Program-made: the position numbers and the translations under genes
Notes under the pieces: generated by a model
The model's input: only the letters and a program-made list of their open reading frames with translations
The model's database searches: none
Told to the model about the DNA's origin: nothing
Shown here: positions 11,491 to 21,145 of the stretch, piece by piece
How the letters are laid out: each line of letters starts with the position of its first letter
How positions within the stretch are numbered: the stretch's first letter is position 1
DNA from: Chloranthus sessilifolius
Taxonomy: Eukaryota > Streptophyta > Magnoliopsida > Chloranthales > Chloranthaceae
Reading direction: 5' to 3'
NCBI GenBank assembly: GCA_021018995.1
Contig: CM037584.1
Span: forward strand, 145,531,317-145,595,316
DNA length: 64,000 nt

Positions 11491-12566
11491 AGCTCAAAAG
11501 CAAGGAGACATTCATCATTAAATTCAAAAGGAACCTCTTGGGACAACAGGTGATAGAGAGGTTTTGAGATTTTACTAAAATCTTTGATGAATCTCTTATA
11601 AAAACCAGCATGCCCTAAGAAAGATCTGACTTGTTTCAAAGGTTTAGGTGGGTGAAATGTGTAATCAAATTAATTTTAGCCTTGCCTACCTTAATGCCTC
11701 TTTGGGAAATAACATGGCCAAGGACAATGCCTTGATTGACCATAAAATGACTCTTTTTCCAACTCAAAACCAAGTTGGTTTTCTCACATCTCTATAATAC
11801 AAGGCTGAGATGGTGTAGACATTGGCGAAAACTGTCCCCAAAGATAGAGAAATCATCTATGAATATCTCTAAAAACTAATCAATCAGAAAAGATAGCATA
11901 TATACACCTTTGGAAAGTTGTAGGGGCATTGCACAATCCAAGTTGCATCCTTCGATAGGAAAAGGTGCAAAATGGACATGTAAAAGTAGTTTTCTCTTGA
12001 TCTTGTGGATAAACAGGGATTTGGTTTTACCCATAATATCCATTAAGAAAGCAATAGAAAGCTTTGTCTGCCAACTTGTTCAAAATCTTGTCTATGAAGG
12101 GTAAAGGAAAATGGTGTTTTCTTGTTTTTAAATTAAGCTTTTGATAGTCAATGCACAGCCTCCAACCTGTGGTTTCCCTTGTTCGAATTAGCTCACTAGA
12201 ATCAGATTTCATTACAGTGATTCTAGATTTATTAGGTACCACCTGGGTAGGTGCCACCCATTTAGAATCTGAAATAGGATAGATGACTCCTGCATCTAAC
12301 AATTTGACCACCTCCTTCATCACCACTTCTTGCATGTGGGGGTTTAACTTTCTCTATATCTCTCTAGAGGGTTTGGAACCCTCTTCCAAGTGGATATTAT
12401 GCATACAAACAGTAGGGCTGATGCCCTCAAGATCAGTAATAGTCCAACCTATTGCTCTCTTGTGCTTTTTCAACACACTCAACAGCTCCTCTTCTTGCTC
12501 ATAAGTGAGAGAAGAGGAGATTATCATTGGAAACTTTTGGTTTGCCCCTAAAAAAATATATTTCAA
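11491..12566 (-). pseudogene. Reverse transcriptase domain, Athila copy 1
   Basis: The RT N-terminal part reads KKHKRAIGWTITDLEGISP (about 12475-12420). It is followed by GWRLCIDYQKLNLKTRKHHFP (12165-12105), LPFIDKILNKLADKAFYCFL, and the catalytic FIDDFSIFG with both aspartates (11852-11863). LVLSWKKSHFMVNQGIVLGH and the thumb follow. Stops occur, for example TAG in place of a glutamine just before FLEIFIDD (about 11880). Unlike copy 2 it keeps the segment around 11618-11730. Inactive through nonsense and frame changes rather than loss of the catalytic site. Confidence 0.8.
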
Positions 12567-13545
12567 GGTCTAGGGCAGCTGTTTCAACTCCACATCGGGT
12601 GGACTTATGAGTGAAGGCAACAAAGGTGCCTTTGATGGTGGTGCAAGAGGCAATACAACTTGTTTCCAAGGAGGATACCTTGCTGCTGGCCCCACTTCAG
12701 AATTTAAGGTTTTCACCTCTTGAACAATAGGTGCGGGGGCCTTCTCATTCATAATTTCACTCCACATTTTCAAAAATATCACACAAATCATCACAATACA
12801 GTAGCTTGGGCACAATCTCTTCCACAAGCTCATCCAAGACATCAATCAAAATGAAATCCTCACTATCCAAGTGAGGCTGACTTGCTGCATTGTAAATATT
12901 CAATTTTACTTTTATGTTATCAAAAGACACCTTCATTACACTTGATCTATATTATATACAAGCATTAGCAGTGGCCAAGAAAGGCCTGCCAGAAATCACA
13001 GGAATAGAGGTAGTATACTTGCTTGGCTCCATGTCAAGAACTAGAAAATATGCTTGATAGAAAAACTTGTCAACCCCAATTAACACATCTTCTATCATTC
13101 CCACAGGCCTCCTTTCAAATCTATCAGCTAGCTATAGCACCATATGTGTGGGCTTCAATTCTCCCAAACCTAACTTCTCATAAACTAATTATGGAAGTAG
13201 GTTTACACTAGCTCCCAGATCTAACAAGGCTTTCCCAATGGTGTGATCCCCAATGATGCAAGGGATTGTGGGAACTCCAGGGTCTTGGAGATTTCTTGGG
13301 GTTGCAATGGACAGCCCTTGGTTCACTTTCTCAACACAAAAGACCTTCTTGAATAGGAGTATCCTAGCTTGTCTTTTGTGTGTGCACAAATCTTTCAAAA
13401 ACTTTACATAGGTTAGAACTTGCTTGATTGCATCAAGTAAAGGCAAGTTAATCTTCACTTGATTAAATGTCTCCAACATTTCCTCAACTTTATCATTCCC
13501 CTTGTCAAAAGGAGAAGGTGCTTGAAGTGTATTAGGAAATGACAA
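12567..13545 (-). pseudogene. Protease and linker, Athila copy 1
   Basis: An open segment 13545-13189 ends in the Athila-type protease active site: LQDPGVPTIPCIIGDHT...LLDLGASVNLLP, followed at once by a stop. The motif DLGAS is the usual form of this lineage. Downstream pieces YNAASQPHLDSEDFILIDVLDELVEE (about 12900-12820) and PPDVELK (near 12590) link protease to RT in other frames. The expected role is polyprotein cleavage. Confidence 0.75.
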
Positions 13546-15213
13546 ATGGGGGACCGATCTCCCACTTGCTGGCTTAGAAATCTAATCAGATTTTTCTTTT
13601 TATTTTCATTTCACTGTTGGGGCACATCAACACCCCCCTTATATCTCATATGTTGCTCCTGTCACATATCAACATGGGTTGTTCTTTCATTTGCTGCTCT
13701 TTTCTTATTAGGCTCAATACCAACTTTGTTGTCAACCAGCCTTCCACTCCTCAAAGTGGTGACAGATTTAGCTTCTTCATGTGAAGAAGTCTCACCCACC
13801 ATATATTGCCCTTTTGGGTTGTTCATGGGCTGGCTAGGCAATCTTCCCTCCTCTCTCCTAGTCAAAGTATTGGATAGCAGACCAAGGTGATCCTCTATTT
13901 TTTAATACTTTGGCTATGGCAGTTAACAGTTTGTGATAAAGAGCCCAAAATTCTGCAAGGAAGCCAGAACTTGCTCTTCAAATGTGAGGGATCTAGAGGG
14001 TGTTGGGGTAAGTACACTTTGATGCACAGGTTGTGCCATTGGCTGGGCCATAGGATGCTGGTATTGAGGCCTTGGGAAGTAGTTCTGCTGGTAAGGTGTA
14101 GCATTTCTAAAGGGTATGGACTGCTACTAGTTTTGGAAAGTATCTTGCCTCCACCTCAAATTGGGGTGGTTTCTCCAATGATAACTAGCAGTAAGCTATT
14201 GTCCAAAAGACTGAGCAGCATTCACATGTTCCATAACAAGGTCTGGAAATTGGGCAACAGAAGGACATTCCTCAAGGGAGTGAGTAGGGGACTGGCATAT
14301 CACACATGCCTCCTCTACTTTGGCTGCCATTGGTGACTGCATTGCTCCCATGAGTTTATCAATTTTGAGTCAAGCTATCCACTTTCCTTTCCAAATCATT
14401 GTAACTACTAACCTCATATATTTTTCCTCTTGTAGTGTTCTCTCTCACCAATCTAACAGGGGTCTCACAGACCCTTAACAAAGTCTCCCTTTGCATGGAG
14501 TCTTCACTAATGATATCAGACACTCCCAAGCCTCATCAGCTGTCTTGTGGAGGTAAGTACCACCACATGAGGAATCAACCATGTCCCTACTCTTGGGATC
14601 AATTCCTTGATAGAAACTTTGAACAAGTTGCCATTTAGGAATTTGGTGATGGGGACATTACTTCAAGATCTCCTTAAATCTCTCTCATGCTTGGTGAAAG
14701 TCTTCAGTTGGAGCTTGAGCAAATAAAATGATGATCTTCCTCAGTTGACTTGTTTTGGACATGGGAAAAAATTTGACCAAAAATTGACATTGAAGGTCAT
14801 TCCAAGGCTAAATACTATTGGTTGGGAGCATTGACAACCAAGTTCTGGCTCTATCCTTTAATGAAAAAGGAAAGAGTCTCAACCTGGTTGCTTCCTCCCC
14901 CAACCCTGCAATTTTGAAAGTAGTGCACAATTCCATAAATTCATCAATGTGTTTATATAGGTTTTCCTTACTCAGGCCATGATATGAGGGCAACAGTTGT
15001 ATGATGGAAGATTTAATCTCATAGTTCCCTTGGACAGCGGGGAATTGAATGCAGAAGGGAGATTGTAGACACCTGGTGCATTGAATTCTTTTAATGTCCT
15101 AGGTTGCTCACCCATTGCAGAAATCTCATAATTAACCACAGGTGTGTTTAAGGACTACTTAGGTCTGAGAAGTCTCTCAACTTCAAGATCTAAAGGGATA
15201 ATCTCAGGATTGA
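13546..15213 (-). pseudogene. Gag (capsid/nucleocapsid), Athila copy 1, interrupted by solo LTR
   Basis: Read from 15213 down: an AMGEQPRTLKEFNAPGVYN segment (about 15120-15065), then LPSYHGLSKENLYKHIDEFM and FPFSLKDRARTWLSMLP (open segment 14993-14808), the Athila capsid signature. A nucleocapsid-like Cys/His box corresponds to CVICQS.TH..EEC near 14310-14270. Frames are broken by several stops. The 5' end of the reading frame is split by the family B solo LTR at 15219, so its first codons lie at 17897 and above. Confidence 0.75.
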
Positions 15214-15218
15214 GAGAT
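15214..15218. repeat. Target-site duplication GAGAT (left) of solo LTR B1
   Basis: GAGAT at 15214-15218 is repeated at 17892-17896 right after the LTR. The empty site is preserved in Athila copy 2 as a single GAGAT at 35604-35608 (AAGAGATCTCCTACCAAG), which proves the insertion boundaries. Confidence 0.92.
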
Positions 15219-15469
15219 TGTTATGCACTGAAAAGTACCACTTTTCACCTCTTAACCTAGCCTTTGATGGACCTTGAAGCCCACTAATAATCATTTTCTT
15301 AAGTATGTTTTGCAGTTAGTAATAAAATGTGCAGCTTAGTACAAAATCTTGGCTTTTTGGCCCAAAGAGAGAGAATACAAGCAAAGATGACAGCTGAGCC
15401 AAAGCCTAATGGAACACCTTGGTAGTCCTCACCATGGTGACTCACTGTTGCTGATCATCATTGACCTAA

Positions 15470-16215
15470 AGTCTATCAGATGACTGAAGTCAGCTGAGAA
15501 GGAAGGATGTTGCAACAACAACAGATGTAGTACAGCAGAGTGCCAAGAAACAGACCTCGTAGAGTTGAGAAGCCTCCTCGCGAAGCTAAAGTTGCAGTGG
15601 AAGAAGCTCTCACGCAGATAGGTCGTGCAGTCAAGAGGAGAGATGTAAAGACATCCCGAAGATCTTGTGGTGTGAACCCTTTAGAATTCGTGGTCTCGAA
15701 GCTCTCGTGGAGAACAAGCCTCAAAGCAGCCGTGCGAGGAACCCAACTAGCCCATATGCATAGAGAATAAAAAGTCACCTTACAGAGTTCTCGCATGGCC
15801 CTGGAAGAGAGAGACACCCCGAATTCCCCTCGCGCAGATCTTGCACACTCTGGAGCCTTACAAGTTACTAAGTGAGCGCAGGAGCCCACCTGCGTGACTA
15901 CTTAACGAGAGAGAGAGCTCCTGAAGCTCTATTGCGTGAAACACCCTGGCTCTCCAGATCATCTCCGCGATAGCACTGCGATGCGAAGCAACTGTGCGAT
16001 TCACTAAAGGTTTACTATGTGAATAAGCCATTCCCATCAGCCAAAGGCAACTCCATGAAAACAAAGAAACTTCACGAGTAAACTAAAATAACTGTCAGCC
16101 CCGCGAAGCACAGGCTCTCCACTTCTCAGTTTAACTCAGGGACCTTTTGGGAATTTCCCAAGGCTAGGGCACCCTTCTCAAGGCATGGATTTCGAAGTGC
16201 ACATCTCGAGGCACT
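15470..16215 (+). repeat. U3 array of TCGCGAG/CGCGCAG-type motifs (solo LTR B1)
   Basis: Repeated words such as CTCGCGAAGC, CTCGCGCAG, CTCTCGTGGAG and CACGCAGA at 20-50 bp spacing, often followed by CTC or TTC. The words are GC-rich in an otherwise AT-rich LTR. The array lies just upstream of the TATA box. Confidence 0.7.
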
Positions 16216-16291
16216 CAAGGGTTGTAATAGTGCCATGCCTGCTAGAAAAATTAGGGTTAATCTCTTTAGAGTCAAGAACATTTTGACAAAG

Positions 16292-16298
16292 TATAAAA
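16292..16298 (+). promoter_or_regulatory. TATA box of solo LTR B1
   Basis: AAAGTATAAAAGCTA, about 80 bp after the motif array. Equivalent boxes are CTATATAAA at 42256-42263 (B3) and CTATATATA on the minus strand at 22615-22623 (B2). Confidence 0.6.
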
Positions 16299-17891
16299 GC
16301 TATACTTAGAGCTTATTATTTTCATCTTTCCTTCATCCTCAGCCGGCTGAGAGCTCTAGCAGGCTAGGGTTAGGGTTTGATCACCTCTTTTTCCTATTTT
16401 TCTTCTCACTTAGCTCAGCACTTGCTGGATAATCCCCCTGTAAGCAGGTAGGTTTAGTTTTGTTTCAGTCTTGTAATAGATTTTGTATACATTGGGATTG
16501 TGGATGGGCAGTTGTGTATGGGCTACAGCCAAGAGACAGTTCATTGTAAGTTTTGCTATTAACAATGAACTATTGTTTTAATGCTTAATTAAATCTATAG
16601 AACTTATGGTTTCTTTAGATGTCTATAGGATCCATGTATTTGAGACTAGCCCATTCATTTTCTAGTAGATCTATTATTTACCATCTGATTTCCCTTGGTT
16701 TGATAGACACATGGAAAGCAATGTTGGATCTGTAGTGAGATCCAGGGAGCTCGGAGGCCTGCAGACCATGGTGGTTGTAACAGTTTTCATATTCTTTCTC
16801 AGGCCTCTGTGGGATGGACAGACCAATGGGATATCTTGTGACCATTCATGTGGACAGAGTATAGCCTTAAGGTTGTGTCCATCCACATGCTTGAGAAGGA
16901 TTCTTCTCCCCTGCACATGAGCTTCTAGAGACTTGTGAGGAGGTTTGTATAGTCACTGGCTCCCCTCTGTTCTACCTAATCGATATCAGATATTAGATCT
17001 GATCTCTTGTAGTAATTGCAGTTTGAGGCTGAGTCATTGCAGGTTTTTTGTAGCAATGACCAGCTGAGCTAAAGGCCTTATTCAACCTATTGCATGGTCC
17101 TTTTTGCGAGCACTAGTGAGTAGTTAGCCTTAGCAAAGCACTTAGGATCTTATGGGTTGGAATACCTACGGATGATGTCTGTGTGCAGATCTGGGGAGCT
17201 TGTAGCACTAGCATTATATAGTGCTGCAATAGTATTCATGGCTAAAGCTGGTCCAGTGGCTGTGGAAATGATCAGTCCACTCTTCTGGATTAGAGTAGAG
17301 AATTTCTAGTTTAACTAATGGGATTTGACAGACTCTATCGAATACCCTGTGACTATTATAGTGGACAGAGTATAGCCCTAAGGGCGCCCCAAATGGCATG
17401 GGTTAAACTGGGAGCTTATACCTTGTTGAGGCTATTAATAGCGTCTCAGCAAGGAGCACTGCAGAGACAGACTAATTCTGAGTTACATTACTGTATCATT
17501 AACTCTAGCTTAACCTACTTACTTCCCATCTTTTTATCTTTATTTTAACACACATCATCCTCCTTCTTTACCCCTTTCTTTAGTTGTAGTTTATTCTTAT
17601 TTTTCTAAGTTTTTAGTATAGCTTAGTGACACTTAAACACCCTTCCTTTAGGACAGCCAGATTTGTAGCCAAATCTGGAGATTACTATACAACCCTTGAG
17701 ATTTCAGATCAATAATCCCTGTGGGACAAACTCTTACTTATCAAAACTTGCTACAATATGCCCTGTATCTTGCAGGACTGTGTGTATTTCAGACTTACTG
17801 TGCTGACCCATCTCCAATTCCCCACTCCTGATTTATTCTCTCCACTGTTCTTAATAAAACATGCAACAAGAGTCTCGAAATATGACCAACA

Positions 17892-18227
17892 GAGATCTCC
17901 TACCAAGCATACACACACAGGAACCAAGTACAACACACAAAAATTACAGCACAGATTTCAGCAAAACAATTTCAAAAACACACAGCTAATGTTGCTGATC
18001 TAAAATTTACAAATCTAAAAATGTAAAGAGAGTTAGGAAATGCAAACTTTAGAACAACTTGCTCCTCCAAAAAGCACAATGCTCCTCTTAAAACCACAGA
18101 TCCAGATCTGAAACACAAAATTAACTATAAAAAACTACAACAGTAATTAGTCAAACACAAAACAGGCAATTATAAATCTAAATCTAAAATAAGAAAAACT
18201 TAGATCTACTAATTCTAAAAACACATA
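17892..18227 (-). other. 5' leader and gag start region of Athila copy 1
   Basis: Contains the right GAGAT duplication (17892-17896), then the beginning of the gag frame and the untranslated leader up to the primer site. It aligns with 35604-35927 of copy 2. No other feature is seen. Confidence 0.6.
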
Positions 18228-18245
18228 TCCCCGGCAGCGGCGCCA
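18228..18245 (-). other. Primer binding site (tRNA-Asp type), Athila copy 1
   Basis: Minus strand reads TGGCGCCGCTGCCGGGGA a few bases after the LTR end. This matches the tRNA-Asp complementary primer site typical of Athila elements and fixes the element's orientation. Confidence 0.9.
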
Positions 18246-18251
18246 AAAACA

Positions 18252-19664
18252 TGGTGGTTTTCTTACCTTATAATTATTAAAGGGTTAAAATAGCAGATTA
18301 AAAGGACAAAGTACAGTAAAATGGGATCAAGGTAAGCAATCAGTCCTGCAAGAATCAGGGTTGTTCCAGCAAGCTTTAAGGGGTAAGTCAGGGTATGTCC
18401 ATAGGAAAATGTGCTTTAAAATAGGGTAAATCTCCAGATCTAAATCAGATCTGGCACTCTATCCTAAACTAATGCAAGGAAAGGAAAGAGGAGAGGTCTC
18501 AGGGTTTGTCACTTTACTAAAAATTACAAAAATCAAATGCAAATGATCCAGAACTGATGAAACATCATATTTAAGGAAATGAAGAAAAGGATTAAACCAA
18601 AAAGGTGGAGAGTAGCAGCTAGAGATTTGGTCTTTACTGAGAATCAATTGGTTCAAAGGCAATGCATAAAACTTATTTGCAATAATCCTTCATCTAGCTA
18701 CAAGCTCAGATGCAAGGTATAAGAATCTAATCTAGACCAGAGAAGTTGGAGTAATTCTACGGTTATGATCTATCCACTTGAATGGTCACAGATCATCCCA
18801 GAGATTTCTCTAATTCAAGGATCTTAATTAGAACATGTAAACTATTGCAGAAGTTATGGATGCAAGGCTACAAGCTCAAGCATCCACAAGGGGATTTAAT
18901 CTAGGGAAATCAGATGTAAACAAAAGATTCATAGATCAAAATCAACTTTACATTCAAAAATTATTGAATCAACATAACTTACAGTCCAATTGTTCTCAGA
19001 TCTGTAATCTGTGCAACATCTAATCCTCTACAAGGCTTTGAACTTCTCAATTGACAGCTCTTAACCTCACCCTAGCTACTAATGGGGTTTATCCAAGCAT
19101 CATTGGTCTAAAGAGTGAATGAGGAAGAAGAAATAGGGAAGGAATTTTAGGAATTCGGATTTGGCTCTAAGCTCTCTCAATTTCTGGATGCTAGATCTAT
19201 AAATTTTTCACGCTTTTATACTCTTCCCCTCTATCCTCAGATCTGTTTCAGCCAATCAGAGCTCAAGGGAATAATTATGTTATTCTAAGCTGCTGATATG
19301 ACTGATTTTACTTCTAGAAGCTCTTCAGCCATTGGTCCAGATTGGACAAGTACATGTGAAGTAGCTAAAGAGTTTCCATTCGTGCCCATATGCATTCCAA
19401 AAATATCCCCAAGGGTTGTTAAAGTGCCTTGGAATGTGTGCACAAAGCACTGAAGCAAGAAACTTAAGTGGCTAGAACTGAGAAGTTTCCAAATCGAGTG
19501 TCGAGAGGATCAGGGAACTTCTCGACATGTTCTAAGTCCACTTGGTACTCCATTCGACAGGTTGGTGCAGGTTTTCAAAAGGATCTGTGATTTCTCGACA
19601 GGTTCTGAAAACTGTTCAACAGGATTGGATCCAAATCTTAACTTCTATCCGGACTCCACTCATC
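18252..19664 (-). repeat. Truncated 5' LTR of Athila copy 1 (left half of chimeric LTR)
   Basis: Matches 2458-3860 of the 3' LTR closely, including TATA (19214-19220) and the first motifs of the U3 array (19495-19625). It ends at ACTCATC (19664), where the 3' LTR would go on into the rest of the array. From there the sequence continues as the LTR of copy 2. The U3 start of this LTR is therefore missing. Confidence 0.85.
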
Positions 19665-21145
19665 AAATTAAAAGGGAAAGTATAGATATATATGGGAGCA
19701 AGGTAACAAAGCAATCCTGCAAGAACCAGGGCTATTGCAGCAAGTTTTAATAGGTAAGTCAGGGTAGGTCCATAGGGAAATGTGCTTAGAAATGAGGTAA
19801 ATCTCCAGATCTATGAGAGATCTGGCACTCTATCCTAATTTAGACTAAATCAAAATAGGAAAGAGGAGAGGCTTCTAAGATTTATCACTTTACTAAGAAC
19901 TATAAAAATCAAATGCAAAATGATCCAGAACTAATTGAACTCAGATTCAAGGGAATAAAGAAAAAGATTAAAATCAAAAGGTGGAGAGCAGCAGCTAGGA
20001 ATTTTGGTCTTTACTAAAAATCAATTGGATCAAAGGCAATGCATAGGACAAATTTGCTACAGTCCTTCATCTAGCTACAAGCTCAGATGCAAGGTATAAG
20101 AATCTAATCTCAATCAAAGAATTGAAGTAATCCTCAGGTTATGATCTGTCCACTTGAATGGTCACAGATCATCCCATAGATTGTCCCAATTCAAGGATCT
20201 TGATTGGAACAGGTAAGCTATTGCAGATGTTGTGGGTGCCAGGCTACAAGCTCAAGCATCTACAGGGATATCTAATCCAGGGAAATCAAATACAAAAAAG
20301 TGAAATTTAGATCAGAATCAACTTTAAAAACCACAATTACACTATAATAATATAACTTACAATCCTATTGTGCTCAGATCTACAATCTGTGCAATATACA
20401 ATCCCTTTCAAAGCCTTTGAAACTCTCAATTTATAGCTCTCAACCTCACCCTAGCTACTAAACAGGTTTAGCCAACCATGATTGGCTAAGAAGAGAATGG
20501 GGGAAGAAGGAAGAGAGAGGGAATTTCTTGGAGGGAAATGGAATTTCAAATTGGCTCTGGTTCTCTTAATTTCTAGATGATCTTTTTAGTGTAATTTCTC
20601 CTCTATTTATACTCTTCCCTCATATCTGTTTCAGCCAATCAAAGCTCAAGAGAATAATTCAGTTATTCTCAGTAGTTGATGTGGCTAATTTCTCTTATAG
20701 AAGCTCTTCCTCAATTGGTCTGAAATTGACAAGTACATGTGATGCAATTGGAGGGTTCCCATTTGTGTGCATTTATGTTCTAAAAATACCCCCAAGGGTT
20801 GTTGACGTGCCTTGGAATGTGTGCACAAAGCATTGGAGTTGGCAGTTGCTTTGAATGAAATTGAGAAGTTCCAAATTCGATTGTCAAGAGGTTCAGGGAA
20901 CATCTCGACAGGTTTTGAGTCTGCTTGGCATTCATTTCGACAGGATGGAGTAGCTCTCGATAGGTCCCTTTACTTCTCAATAAGTTGAGTTGCACTAGTT
21001 GACAGGATTAGAGCCAATTTTCATCTTTTGTCTAGTTCTTCATTCATCCCCTCAACAAGTTATAAACAACATGTTGACTTGTTATATAGCCTTTAGTTGA
21101 GTGCTCGACAGGTTGCTTCAATCCTTACAAGAATGAGTGTAGCTT

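Larger units (their letters stand above)
15219..17891 (+). mobile_element. Solo LTR B1 of an Athila-related family ('family B')
   Basis: A 2.67-kb LTR with TG...CA ends (TGTTATGCACTGAAAAG ... GACCAACA), flanked by GAGAT duplications, with no internal region. It is the product of LTR-LTR recombination. It holds a TCGCGAG-type array (about 15470-16215), a TATA box at 16292, two copies of a conserved block (near 16834-16880 and 17345-17390), and an end region resembling the Athila R-U5. No coding sequence can be supported. Confidence 0.92.
2458..19664 (-). mobile_element. Athila-like Ty3/gypsy retrotransposon, copy 1 (defective)
   Basis: A long non-chromoviral gypsy element read on the minus strand. 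From high to low coordinate: truncated 5' LTR (18252-19664), tRNA-Asp-type primer site (18228-18245), gag interrupted by a solo LTR, protease, RT, RNase H, integrase missing its core, an internal motif array, an extra ORF, a polypurine tract and the 3' LTR (2458-4549). Without the 2.7-kb solo LTR the internal region is about 11 kb, which fits the large size of Athila elements. The left flank 2453-2457 is TCTTC; no matching duplication is visible on the right because the 5' LTR is fused to that of copy 2. Confidence 0.85.
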
